A model generated the notes under the pieces. It was given only the letters and a program-made list of their open reading frames with translations, searched no databases and was not told the origin of the DNA. The position numbers were made by a program, and so were the translations under genes. DNA of 64,000 nucleotides from Cellulomonas wangsupingiae (GTDB lineage: Bacteria; Actinomycetota; Actinomycetes; Actinomycetales; Cellulomonadaceae). Of this stretch, positions 9,078 through 16,993 are shown piece by piece (position 1 is the stretch's first letter; each line of letters begins with the position of its first letter). Location of the stretch: assembly GCF_024508275.1 (NCBI RefSeq), contig NZ_CP101989.1, forward strand, positions 1,860,001 through 1,924,000. Reading direction: 5' to 3'.

Positions 9078-10160
9078 TCAGCGCGACGGCCGCGGTGCGG
9101 CAGCGGTCCTGCCCGCCGAGGGCACGAACCGGTCGAGGGGAGCAACGCGGTAGCCGTCGCCCAGCAGCGACTCGAGGATGCGCGGCACGGCCTCGACGGT
9201 CTGCGCGCGGTCCCCGCCGCCGTCGTGGAGCAGCACGACGGATCCGTCGGCGCAGCCCGTGACGACGTCGCGGACGATCACGTCCGCGCCCGGTCGCGCC
9301 CAGTCCGGCGACTCGACGTCCCACATCACCGTCGTCATGCCCGAGGCCGCCAGCTCCCGCAGCACGCGCGGGTCGCGCCCGCCGTACGGCGGGCGCACGA
9401 GCGTCGGCGCAGTGCCGGTGACGTTCTCGATCGTCGCGCTCGTCCGCTCGAGCTGGTAGCTCAGGGAGAGGCTGTCGAGGTCCGGCAGGTACGCGTGCGA
9501 CCACGTGTGGTGACCGATCGTGTGCCCGGCCGCGGCGATCTGCTCGACGACGTGGGGATGGGCCTGCGCCTGCATCCCCACGCAGAAGAACGTCGCGTGC
9601 ACGTCGAAGCGCCGCAGGACGCGCAGCAGCGCGGGGGTGTGCTCGGGATGTGGACCGTCGTCGAACGTCAGCGCGACCTCGCGTGACCCGGCGGGCCCGC
9701 GCACGACGAGCGAGCCGGCGGCCCGCAGGTCGTCCTCCAGCGGGACGCACGCCGCCTCGGCCTGCTCGACCTCGGCGTCGCGCCCTGCGAGGCCGCCCTC
9801 GAGCGCCGTCAGCCGCTGGAGCGCGGCGGGGCTCGTCACGGCGAGGGCCGCCAGCTGCTCGACCGGTGCGCCGCCCGCGGGGCAGCCGTGGTGCGGGGCG
9901 CGGGCGCGCGCGTGCGGCGGGTCGACGCGGTGGACCGCGAGGTCCGCCTCGACCAGGACCCGCTCGAGCACGCCGGCCGTGGAGTCGATCACGCACGCGA
10001 GCCCGCCCGGCGCCGCGCCGCGCCAACGTGCGAGGTCCGCGACGAGGTCGTCGAGCAGCGCGACGGGGTAGGCGCGTCGTGCGGACACGGGCGCCCCGGA
10101 CGCGTCGACGACAGCGACGACCAGATCCGTGCCCACCCAACCCACGCCGGCGAACCACAT
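9078..10160 (-). CDS. Polysaccharide deacetylase (NodB domain) with an RNase H-like, IS110-reminiscent N-terminal domain
   Basis: The 360-residue protein has a complete NodB domain at about residues 160-355: LTFDDGPHP (metal-binding Asp), HTIGHHTWSH (metal-binding His pair), RPPYG, DVESPDW and LLHDGGG. NodB enzymes remove N- or O-acetyl groups from sugars. Residues 1-110 resemble the RNase H-fold start of IS110 transposases (VGWVGTDLVVAVVDASG, then a DSTAG segment where IS110 has E-(S/T)-x-G), but the acidic residues are not conserved, so transposition is unlikely. The start is secure: CAT 10158-10160 is preceded by AGGAGG on the minus strand. It is divergent from the 10,299 operon and opposite to the rest of the cluster. 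It could deacetylate a sugar intermediate or be an unrelated wall enzyme. Confidence 0.75.
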   Translation of the reverse strand: MWFAGVGWVGTDLVVAVVDASGAPVSARRAYPVALLDDLVADLARWRGAAPGGLACVIDSTAGVLERVLVEADLAVHRVDPPHARARAPHHGCPAGGAPVEQLAALAVTSPAALQRLTALEGGLAGRDAEVEQAEAACVPLEDDLRAAGSLVVRGPAGSREVALTFDDGPHPEHTPALLRVLRRFDVHATFFCVGMQAQAHPHVVEQIAAAGHTIGHHTWSHAYLPDLDSLSLSYQLERTSATIENVTGTAPTLVRPPYGGRDPRVLRELAASGMTTVMWDVESPDWARPGADVIVRDVVTGCADGSVVLLHDGGGDRAQTVEAVPRILESLLGDGYRVAPLDRFVPSAGRTAAAPRPSR

Positions 10161-10260
10161 GACGCACCTCCTCGCGCGGGACGGCGGGGCACGTCGGACG
10201 GCGCCGCGCGCCCACTGTGGCAAGGGCCCGACGTGCGACGCAACCACCCTCGCGGGCGCG

Positions 10261-10298
10261 TGTATCGGCGATGTACCGACGTGGGCGACCGTCGTGCC
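10261..10298 (+). promoter_or_regulatory. SARP-type promoter P2 upstream of the BtrH-like/dehydrogenase operon
   Basis: Direct repeats TGTATCG (10261-10267) and TGTACCG (10272-10278) with an 11-bp period are followed after 8 bp by GACCGT (10287-10292), a possible -10 box, and after six bases by GTG 10299. The layout matches P1 and P3 except that the last gap is one base shorter. It lies in the 138-bp divergent region between the deacetylase and the 10.3-14.1 kb operon. Confidence 0.6.
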
Positions 10299-11315
10299 GT
10301 GGACATCCAGGACCAGGTGACGACGCTCGCCATGGACGCGCCACGCGCCACCCTGGGACTGAGCTGCTACACGGCCAACCTCGAGCGGTACCTGTCGCAC
10401 GAGTGGGACGGGCCGGCGCTGATCGCCCGCTCGGTGCGGCTCGCGGTCGGCCTGGGCCGGCAGGACGGGCTGCTCGCGTTCTCCCACCACGACCCCGCGC
10501 TCGACGCGCTGCCGGACGGCACGCACCTGCGCCACGCGGGCGCGGCGAGCGTCGGTGACGCGCTCGCCGGGATCGCCGACGAGGTGCGCTCGTGGGGCAG
10601 GGCCCTCGTGGTCGCGGACGCGTCGCGCCTGCCGTGGGCGCCACCGGGCGTCGACCCCGGGCCGCACTGGCTGCTCGTGGACGGGCGCCGAACGGACGCG
10701 TGGCACGTGGTCGACGCGTTCGCCGCGTTGCTGCCCCAGGGAGCCCAGGCGTCGTTCGACGGCTGGCTCGGCACGGACGTGCTCGCGCGGGTGCTCGATC
10801 TGCCCGAGCGACCCGGACCATGGCCCGAGGTGCACCGCCTGCGCGACGAGCTCGCGTTCGGTGCCGTCGTCGAGCCCGGCCCGCACGGTCGTGCGCGGTG
10901 GCTGACCCGCACCGCCCTCACCGGGCCCGTACCAGGGCCGGACGGCGGGCTGCCGGGCCGGTGGCTCACGACCGACGAGGAGACCCTGCCGTTCCTCGCG
11001 GAGCACCTCGTCGCGGAGGGTGCGCGCGCGGCGCGTCAGCTCGAGGACGTCTGGGCGGTCGCCGGCCACCGCGCGTTCGCGCATGGCTGGGCCCTCGCGC
11101 ACGGCACCGCGGCCGACCCCGCCCGCGCGGCGCACGCGCGCACGCTGTGGGAGCGCCTGCCGCGGGACTTGCGGTACGCAGTGACCGCGGCGCAGCGCGG
11201 GCGTGCACGCCCGGACCTCGTGCGTGACCGGTTGGCCCGTGTGATGGAGGCCGAGGTCGCCGCCGCCGGCGACGACGTGACAACGCGTGTCGTACGAGAA
11301 GGGGAGGGACCATGA
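10299..11315 (+). CDS. BtrH-like papain-fold acyltransferase candidate
   Basis: The 338-residue protein resembles, motif by motif, the N-terminal part of the 16,994 gene product, which looks like BtrH, the enzyme that moves an acyl group from an acyl carrier protein to an aminoglycoside in butirosin synthesis. Shared elements are an early Cys (C23 in LSCYTANLE), a VVADASRLPW strand, PHWLLVDG with a His, and VVDAF, then a helical C-terminal half with a DVW motif. I chose GTG 10299 because it is six bases from the promoter -10; ATG 10332 is the alternative and keeps all motifs. The stop overlaps the next ATG (ATGA). Active-site assignment is inferred from pattern only. Confidence 0.55.
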   Translation: MDIQDQVTTLAMDAPRATLGLSCYTANLERYLSHEWDGPALIARSVRLAVGLGRQDGLLAFSHHDPALDALPDGTHLRHAGAASVGDALAGIADEVRSWGRALVVADASRLPWAPPGVDPGPHWLLVDGRRTDAWHVVDAFAALLPQGAQASFDGWLGTDVLARVLDLPERPGPWPEVHRLRDELAFGAVVEPGPHGRARWLTRTALTGPVPGPDGGLPGRWLTTDEETLPFLAEHLVAEGARAARQLEDVWAVAGHRAFAHGWALAHGTAADPARAAHARTLWERLPRDLRYAVTAAQRGRARPDLVRDRLARVMEAEVAAAGDDVTTRVVREGEGP

Positions 11316-12259
11316 GCGGACGGCTGAGGCTCGCACTCGTGGGGGCCGGACGCATGGGGCGCACGCACCTGCACGCGCTGCGGGACCACCCTGGCGTGGT
11401 GCTCACGGATGTCGTCGAACCCGTGACCGCGACGCACGCCGACCTGGCGCACCACGGGCTGCGCGTGCACGCGACGCTCGAGGACCTGTTCGCGTCCAGG
11501 CGTGTCGACGCTGTCCTCGTCGCGACGCCCACCGGTACGCACGGTGACCTGGTGCGCGCCGCGGTCGACGCCGGGCTGCCGGTGCTGTGCGAGAAGCCCG
11601 CCGGGCTCACGTCGAGCGACGTGACGCATCTCGGGCGGTACGCGCACGAGCGTGGCGTACCGGTCCAGGTGGCGTACTGGCGCCGCTTCGTGCCGGGCCT
11701 GGTCGAGCTCCGTGACCGGGTCGAGGCCGGAGACCTCGGCGAGGTGCACCTCGTGAGCTGCGCGCAGTGGGACGGGGCGCCACCCTCGGCGGCCTTCCGC
11801 GCGACGAGCGGCGGCATCTTCGTCGACATGGGCGTGCACGAGCTCGACCAGGCGCGCTGGCTCACCGGCGCGGAGATCGCCGTCGTCAGCGCGTCCGCGG
11901 CAGCGGGCGTGAGCGACCCTGACGTGCACGGGGACGTGGACTCCGCGCACGCGACGCTGCGGCTGTCGACCGGAGCCCTCGCGGCGGTGTCGCTCGGCAG
12001 GTACAACCCCGGTGGTGACGTCGTCGAGGCGTCCGTGCGCGGGACGCGCGGCGTCGTGCACGTGCCCGTCGTGACGCCCGGCGACGGGGACGTCCCGTTC
12101 CACCGGGCTCTGCGCGCACAGGCGCAGGCGTTCGCCGACCTGGTGGGCACCGGGACCGGTGCGGGCGCGCGCGTGAGCGACGCCGCCGCGGCGCTCGCCG
12201 CGGCCGAGGCGGCGTCGGCGCATGCCGGGCTTCCCTCGGGGGAGCCCGCCCGTGTCTGA
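11312..12259 (+). CDS. Gfo/Idh/MocA-family oxidoreductase, probable inositol dehydrogenase
   Basis: The 315-residue enzyme has the Rossmann motif GAGRMGRTH near the start, EKPAG with the conserved catalytic Lys, and DMGVHELDQARW carrying the Asp/His pair, as in IolG-type inositol 2-dehydrogenases. Next to inositol synthesis and aminotransferase genes its likely job is oxidation of myo-inositol (or a phosphate) to an inosose, using NAD(P)+. This is the step before transamination in hygromycin A and streptomycin-type aminocyclitol pathways. ATG 11312 has a GGGAGG ribosome site and a four-base overlap with the preceding gene; the next gene overlaps by eight bases. Substrate is inferred from context; other sugar substrates are possible. 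Confidence 0.78.
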   Translation: MSGRLRLALVGAGRMGRTHLHALRDHPGVVLTDVVEPVTATHADLAHHGLRVHATLEDLFASRRVDAVLVATPTGTHGDLVRAAVDAGLPVLCEKPAGLTSSDVTHLGRYAHERGVPVQVAYWRRFVPGLVELRDRVEAGDLGEVHLVSCAQWDGAPPSAAFRATSGGIFVDMGVHELDQARWLTGAEIAVVSASAAAGVSDPDVHGDVDSAHATLRLSTGALAAVSLGRYNPGGDVVEASVRGTRGVVHVPVVTPGDGDVPFHRALRAQAQAFADLVGTGTGAGARVSDAAAALAAAEAASAHAGLPSGEPARV

Positions 12260-13409
12260 CCTCACCGTCGACGGGGACGTCGCCCTCAGTACCGTGGTCA
12301 TGCACCACCCGGCGCGCGCCGACCGGGTCTGCGCGCTGCTGAGCGCCGTCGCGCCGCTCGCGACCCGGGTCGTGGTCGACCCGGACCCGACGGGCCCGCC
12401 CAGCCCGCTGCGGACCGCGAAGCTCGCCTGGGCCGCGGTCGCCGACGGCGCGACGCACCACCTGGTGCTCCAGGACGACATCGTCCCGTTGCGCGGGTTC
12501 GCCGCGCACGTCCTGAACGCGGTCGCGGGTCGCCCCGACGCGGGCGTGACGTTGTACGCGCACTGGAAGAGCCCGCACAACGCGTACCTCGTGCGCCGTG
12601 CGGCGGTGCTCGGGGCGCCGTGGGCGCGACTGTGCCGGGTCGAGTGGACCCCCACGCTGGGGCTCGTGCTGCCCGCGGACGAGGCGCGCGCCCTGGCCGA
12701 GTACCTCTCGCACCTGCCCGACGAGCTGCTGGACGACGACGACTACGTCACCCCGTTCTGCGTCGAGCGCGGGCTGCCGGTGCTCGCGACCGTGCCCCAC
12801 CTGCTCGACCACGGCGATGCCCCGAGCCTGTCGGGGTACGAGGACGAGGGGGAGCGCCGCGCGACGGTGTTCGACCAGGCCTGGACCGTCCCGCGAGAGC
12901 ACTGGTCGGGTCAGCCCACGCCCGCCGTGGTCGAGGCGCGCACGTGTGCGGTCGAGCTCCGCGAGTCCCGGTGCGTGCTGAGGTTCCTGCGCGCCGGCAC
13001 CGACGAGCCGCTCGAGCACGCGTTCGGCTGGGACTGGTACGAGTGGGCTCCGCTGGTCGACGTCGACGTCGACGTCGTGCTCGACCGCTGGGAGCGGGCC
13101 GCGGGCGAGGTCGTGCTGCGCGGGGTGCCGCTCACAGGCTCCCCGGACGAGCGGGTGCTGCGGGTGTCGGTCGAGGTATGGGCGGCGTGCTACCTGCTCG
13201 GCCGCGACGTCGCGACCGAGGCGCGGACGCGCACCCTCGACCCGCTCGGGGACGCGGTCCGCCTCGGCGCGGTGCGGGCGTGGATCGAGGCCGGGCTCGC
13301 CCTCGCGGACCTGACGGAACTGGGCCGCGACGAGCGGGTGGCCCTCGACGAGCTCGGCGCGCGGGGCCTCGCCGCCGGGCTGGGGGAGCGGGAGCGGGTC
13401 CGTGCCTGA
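12252..13409 (+). CDS. Glycosyltransferase-like protein with intact acidic metal motif
   Basis: This 385-residue protein is a paralogue of the 1343-2557 product. THHLVLQDDI (residues 68-77) supplies an Asp-Asp pair at the GT-A metal site, followed by a WTPTLGLVLP strand, a run of Asp before YVTPFCVERG, and LLDHGDAPSLSG, possibly for catalysis. The C-terminal 180 residues are unassigned. I start it at GTG 12252, which has a GGGGAG site and forms an eight-base overlap with the preceding stop; ATG 12222 is possible. Being inside the dehydrogenase operon, it may attach a sugar to the cyclitol. The family is not identified with certainty, and a non-glycosyl nucleotide transferase is an alternative. 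Confidence 0.6.
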   Translation: MSDLTVDGDVALSTVVMHHPARADRVCALLSAVAPLATRVVVDPDPTGPPSPLRTAKLAWAAVADGATHHLVLQDDIVPLRGFAAHVLNAVAGRPDAGVTLYAHWKSPHNAYLVRRAAVLGAPWARLCRVEWTPTLGLVLPADEARALAEYLSHLPDELLDDDDYVTPFCVERGLPVLATVPHLLDHGDAPSLSGYEDEGERRATVFDQAWTVPREHWSGQPTPAVVEARTCAVELRESRCVLRFLRAGTDEPLEHAFGWDWYEWAPLVDVDVDVVLDRWERAAGEVVLRGVPLTGSPDERVLRVSVEVWAACYLLGRDVATEARTRTLDPLGDAVRLGAVRAWIEAGLALADLTELGRDERVALDELGARGLAAGLGERERVRA

Positions 13410-14079
13410 GACGACCGCGACCGATCGCGACCTGCTGGCCGTCGTGCGCCGCCTCGCGGCCCGCGAGGCGCAGGCCCACCTGGTCCACCCGGTCATGAGC
13501 GCGTGGACCGACGAACCGGCCGTCACCGTCTCGATCCGCGTCCGGCCGTGCCCGGTGTGCGGCACGCGGCCGGGTGGCCCCGGTGTGGTGGCACCGGCGA
13601 CGGCGCTGCGCCCGGTGCGAGAGGTGCGGGTGCTTGCCGACGGTGAGCGACAGGTCGAGGGTTCGGCGCTGCTCGTCTCGCTGTGGTGCGAGGCGCTGAC
13701 CGGCCGCGCGCTCGTCCCGCTCGTAGCGCAGGGCGCAGCCCGTGCGGCGACCGTCGCGCGGACCCGTGCCGCGACGGTCGCGGAGCTGCACGGTGCCGGG
13801 GTGACCGGGCTGTTCGACGTGCTCACCGCGCTCGACGCCGCCGAGGAGCCGTGGTCGGCGCCCGGTGCCGAGCGATGGACGCTGCCCGCCGCGACGCGGT
13901 ACCGCCTGGCCGGGGCGGAGGGCCGAGCAGGCGGCCGTCCCGCGCCGGGGAGCGTCCTCCGTGCCCGGCTGCGCACGTCGTTCGCCTCGCCGCACCTGGC
14001 CGACCCGAACCTCGCGGAGCTTGCCGACGCGTACCGCGCGTACCGCCTCGAGGTCGCCGCGTCTGCGCTCCTGGGCTGA
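13402..14079 (+). CDS. Orphan cluster protein of unknown function
   Basis: I do not recognise this 225-residue protein. It has a single CPVCG motif near residue 50, too few Cys for a normal zinc ribbon, an Ala- and Arg-rich middle and no membrane segment. GTG 13402 overlaps the preceding stop by eight bases, the same junction style as at 12,252 and 19,727, so it is translated with the glycosyltransferase-like gene. It is the last gene of the P2 operon, before a strong hairpin. Possible roles are a partner protein for the upstream glycosyltransferase-like protein or an enzyme of a new family. Confidence 0.65.
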   Translation: MPETTATDRDLLAVVRRLAAREAQAHLVHPVMSAWTDEPAVTVSIRVRPCPVCGTRPGGPGVVAPATALRPVREVRVLADGERQVEGSALLVSLWCEALTGRALVPLVAQGAARAATVARTRAATVAELHGAGVTGLFDVLTALDAAEEPWSAPGAERWTLPAATRYRLAGAEGRAGGRPAPGSVLRARLRTSFASPHLADPNLAELADAYRAYRLEVAASALLG

Positions 14080-14147
14080 TCTCGGGGGCCGGTCGTCGTC
14101 GCCGGGTCGCGACCACGGCGGACGGTGGACGGCGCGTACGAGGCTGC

Positions 14148-14186
14148 GGCGCGCGGAAGGGCGCCGACGAGCCTGCTCCGCGCGCC
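14148..14186 (+). terminator. Hairpin between the P2 operon and promoter P3
   Basis: Perfect 10-bp inverted repeat GGCGCGCGGA (14148-14157) and TCCGCGCGCC (14177-14186) with a 19-base loop, 70 bp after the stop of the orphan gene. There is no T-tract, as is usual in high-GC actinomycetes. Confidence 0.45.
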
Positions 14187-14251
14187 CTCGGGCCCACCCG
14201 CCTCACGCCCGTGGAGTGTCCGGTGCTGAGATCTCTGCCCGCGAAATCGCA

Positions 14252-14301
14252 TATATCGCCCGTGTACGGGAGGTGTATCCGGTGTCGCGAAGATCACATT
14301 C
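14252..14301 (+). promoter_or_regulatory. SARP-type promoter P3 driving the main biosynthetic operon
   Basis: Three heptamers, TATATCG (14252-14258), TGTACGG (14263-14269) and TGTATCC (14274-14280), lie at exact 11-bp spacing. After 8 bp comes GAAGAT (14289-14294), a possible -10 box, then seven bases and ATG 14302, so the message is probably leaderless. Local base composition is notably AT-richer than its surroundings. It would drive genes from the aminotransferase to the inositol monophosphatase, and perhaps the regulator at 27.2 kb. Confidence 0.75.
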
Positions 14302-15591
14302 ATGACGACCTCAACCACGCGTCCGACCCTTCGTCTCGTGGTAGACGGAGGTACGCCTGTCCGTTCCCCGCAGCGGCGCTGGCCCGAGTGGCCGGTCCCA
14401 GCGCCGGGCGCCGAGCAGCTCCTCACCGAGGCGCTGCACAGCCGTCGCTGGGCGATCAGCAGCCCGTCGAACGGCGCCGACCTGTTCGAGCGCCGGTTCG
14501 CCCGGCGCTTCGCCCAGTACGTGGGTGCGGCCCACTGCGTGCCTGTCGACCACGGGTCGAGCGCGCTCGTCGTGGCGCTCGAGGCCCTCGGCATCCCCCA
14601 CGGCGAGACCGTCCTCGTACCCGCCCTCACCTGGACCGCCTCGGCGACAGCCGTGCTGCGGGCGGGTCTCGTACCGATGCTCGTGGACGTCGACCCCGCG
14701 ACGGGCTGCGTGCGTCCCCAGGACCTCGACCTGGACGTCGGCGCCGCCGCGCTCGTGGCGGTGCACTGGGCCAGCGTCATGGCCGACGTGCCCGCGCTGG
14801 AGGCGGTCGCGGGACCCGCAGGACTCGCGATCGTCGAGGACGTCGCTCAGGCGCACGGCGCCACCTGGCAGGGCCGGCAGGCCGGCACGCTCGGACGGCT
14901 CGGGTGCTTCAGCTTCCAGAACGGCAAGGTGCTCACGGGCGGCGAGGGTGGCGCGGTCGTCACCGACGACGCCGGACTCGCGTGCACCCTCGAGGAGCTG
15001 CGCGCCGACTCACGCCGCTACCGGGACGACGCCACGCCGCGGGGTGAGCTCGACCTGGAGGAGAGCGCGGGCGTCCAGGGGGCCAACTTCTGCCTCTCGG
15101 AGTTCAGCGCCGCCGTGCTGTGCGCCCAGCTCGACGAGCTCGACGCGCAGCACGAGACCCGCAACCGCAACTACGCGTTGCTCACCGAGCTCCTCGCTGA
15201 GGTCGAGGGCGTGCGGCTCCTGCAGCCGCCCCCCGCGCAGACCCGCATGTCGATCTACGAGGCGACCGTTGTGTTCGACGCCCTGCCCGCGGACGTCTCG
15301 ACCGCGCGCCTGGGCGAGGCGCTGACCGCCGAGCTCGGCCGCCGCTTCTACCCGACCGACGCGCCGCTGCACCGCAGCCCGCTGCTGCAGCCCGGCTCGA
15401 AGGCCGCACTCGGCCCGCTCGCCGAGCGCTTCGTCGAGCTGCATCGCGGACGCACCTACCCGGGCTGCGACCAGATCGCCGGCCGGTGCGTGCAGACGCA
15501 CCACAGCACCTTCCTCGGTGACGGCGACGACATGCAGGACATCGCGGCGGCCGTCACCAAGGTGCGCGACGCACTGGTGCGACCCCGTTGA
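14302..15591 (+). CDS. DegT/DnrJ/EryC1 PLP aminotransferase, scyllo-inosose aminotransferase type
   Basis: Enzymes of this family convert a keto-cyclitol or keto-sugar to the amine, with Gln or Glu as donor. The 429-residue protein has HGSSALVVAL (PLP phosphate site), EDVAQAHGA and the PLP-binding Lys (K209) in FQNGKVLTGGEGG, which closely resembles L-glutamine:scyllo-inosose and 2-deoxy-scyllo-inosose aminotransferases (StsC, BtrS). Length is normal for that class. ATG 14302 follows the -10 box by seven bases with no Shine-Dalgarno, fitting leaderless translation. As first gene of the P3 operon beside inositol phosphate synthase, it probably makes an inosamine. Stereochemistry and donor are not readable from sequence. 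Confidence 0.85.
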   Translation: MTTSTTRPTLRLVVDGGTPVRSPQRRWPEWPVPAPGAEQLLTEALHSRRWAISSPSNGADLFERRFARRFAQYVGAAHCVPVDHGSSALVVALEALGIPHGETVLVPALTWTASATAVLRAGLVPMLVDVDPATGCVRPQDLDLDVGAAALVAVHWASVMADVPALEAVAGPAGLAIVEDVAQAHGATWQGRQAGTLGRLGCFSFQNGKVLTGGEGGAVVTDDAGLACTLEELRADSRRYRDDATPRGELDLEESAGVQGANFCLSEFSAAVLCAQLDELDAQHETRNRNYALLTELLAEVEGVRLLQPPPAQTRMSIYEATVVFDALPADVSTARLGEALTAELGRRFYPTDAPLHRSPLLQPGSKAALGPLAERFVELHRGRTYPGCDQIAGRCVQTHHSTFLGDGDDMQDIAAAVTKVRDALVRPR

Positions 15592-15742
15592 CCGCCCACC
15601 GACCCCACCCGCCGGAGCCACGCACGCCGGCCCCGGGCCTCCTGCGCCACCTCGCGCCAACGGGCGCCCTGCGTCCTCCCGCACGACCCGACCGGAGCCG
15701 GACCGCCCGGCGCCGCGACCGCACCGCGAACGGAGCACTCCC

Positions 15743-16966
15743 GTGACCACGACGATCTCGAGCACCGCGACCCCTGACACCATCACGAGCGGCCCGCGCC
15801 AGGAGCGCGTCGGGCTGTGGCTCAACGGCGCGCGCGGCTCGGTCGCGACGACCGCCGTCACCGGACTGCTCGCCATCCGCGACGGGATCGAGGAGCCCAC
15901 CGGCTGCGTGACCGACAGCCCGCTGCTGCACGACGCGGACCTGACGCCCTGGACCTCCTTCGCGGTCGGCGGGCACGACGTGGTTACGACCTCGCTCGTG
16001 CACCGCGCCGACGCTCTCGTCGAGTCCGGCGTTGTGCCGGCGCGGGTCCTGGCGCAGGTGCGTGCCGAGCTCGCGGACGTCGAGGAGAACCTCCGCCGGG
16101 GCTACGACCCGCTCGCGGACGACGAGACGCAGGCGGAGGCCGCGACCCGCCTCTCGGCGGACATCCTGGCGTTCCAGGAGCGGCACGCACTGACCCGCGT
16201 CGTGGTCGTCAACGTCGCCTCGACGGAGCCCCCCGTGAGCGTGCTGGCCGAGCACCGCGACCTCGACCAGCTCGTCGATGCGCTCGCCGACCCCGCCCGG
16301 AAGGTGCTGCCACCCAGTGCGCTCGTCGCGTACGCGGCGTTCCGCGCAGGGGCGGGCTTCGTCGACTTCACACCGTCGACCGGTGCACGGCTGCCGGCCC
16401 TCGAGCAGCTCGCGCTGCGTCAGGGCGTGCCGTTCACGGGGTCGGACGGCAAGACAGGCGAGACGCTGCTGCGGACCGTGCTCGCGCCCATGTTCACCTC
16501 GCGCGCACTGCGTGTGCTCTCGTGGGCCGGCATCAACCTGCTCGGCGGTGGGGACGGCGCGACGCTCGAGGACCCGGCGAACGCGAGCAGCAAGCTCGTG
16601 TCGAAGTCCGGCGTCCTGCCGGCCCTGCTCGGCAGCCCCGTCACCGCACCGCTGCACATCGACAACGTGCCCGACCTGGGCGACCACAAGACCGCCTGGG
16701 ACCACGTGTCGTTCGAGGGCTTCCTCGGCGTGCGGATGAACATGCAGATCACCTGGAGCGGCGTCGACTCGACGCTCGCGGCGCCGCTCGTGCTCGACCT
16801 CGCGCGGTTGGTCGCGGCCGCGCACGCCGCAGGGCGCAGCGGAGCGCTGCACGAGCTCGGGTTCTTCTTCAAGGACCCCGTCGGCACCGATCAGCACGCG
16901 CTGGCCGAGCAGGCGACCGTGCTCCGCGCGTGGGCGAGCGGGCTCAAGGGCGCGCCGGTGGCCTGA
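15743..16966 (+). CDS. Inositol-3-phosphate synthase
   Basis: The enzyme cyclises glucose-6-phosphate to myo-inositol-phosphate with bound NAD+. The 407-residue protein has an N-terminal Rossmann region (LWLNGARGSVAT), NVASTEPP, GFVDFTPS, the family signature GSDGKTGETLL, WAGINLLGGGDG and the DHKTAWDHV segment near the end. GTG 15743 has a CGGAGC site 7-8 bases upstream and lies 151 bp after the aminotransferase stop. This is a dedicated copy in the cluster, supplying the cyclitol ring together with the monophosphatase at 26.3 kb. Actinomycetes usually have a housekeeping synthase elsewhere for mycothiol and phosphatidylinositol; that cannot be checked here. Confidence 0.88.
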   Translation: MTTTISSTATPDTITSGPRQERVGLWLNGARGSVATTAVTGLLAIRDGIEEPTGCVTDSPLLHDADLTPWTSFAVGGHDVVTTSLVHRADALVESGVVPARVLAQVRAELADVEENLRRGYDPLADDETQAEAATRLSADILAFQERHALTRVVVVNVASTEPPVSVLAEHRDLDQLVDALADPARKVLPPSALVAYAAFRAGAGFVDFTPSTGARLPALEQLALRQGVPFTGSDGKTGETLLRTVLAPMFTSRALRVLSWAGINLLGGGDGATLEDPANASSKLVSKSGVLPALLGSPVTAPLHIDNVPDLGDHKTAWDHVSFEGFLGVRMNMQITWSGVDSTLAAPLVLDLARLVAAAHAAGRSGALHELGFFFKDPVGTDQHALAEQATVLRAWASGLKGAPVA

Positions 16967-16993
16967 GGGCCGGATGACGGACAGGAGGGCGTG

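Noticed and set aside
9078..9560. Possible insertion sequence suggested by the IS110-like domain
   Set aside because: The domain is fused to a complete deacetylase, lacks catalytic acidic residues, and no transposase C-terminus or flanking repeats were seen.
1987..10160. Long minus-strand frames under the cluster genes (for example 5214-7166 and 6911-9145)
   Set aside because: They are shadows of well-supported plus-strand genes, with Arg/Gly/Val-biased composition and no domain motifs. The deacetylase is the only real minus-strand gene here.
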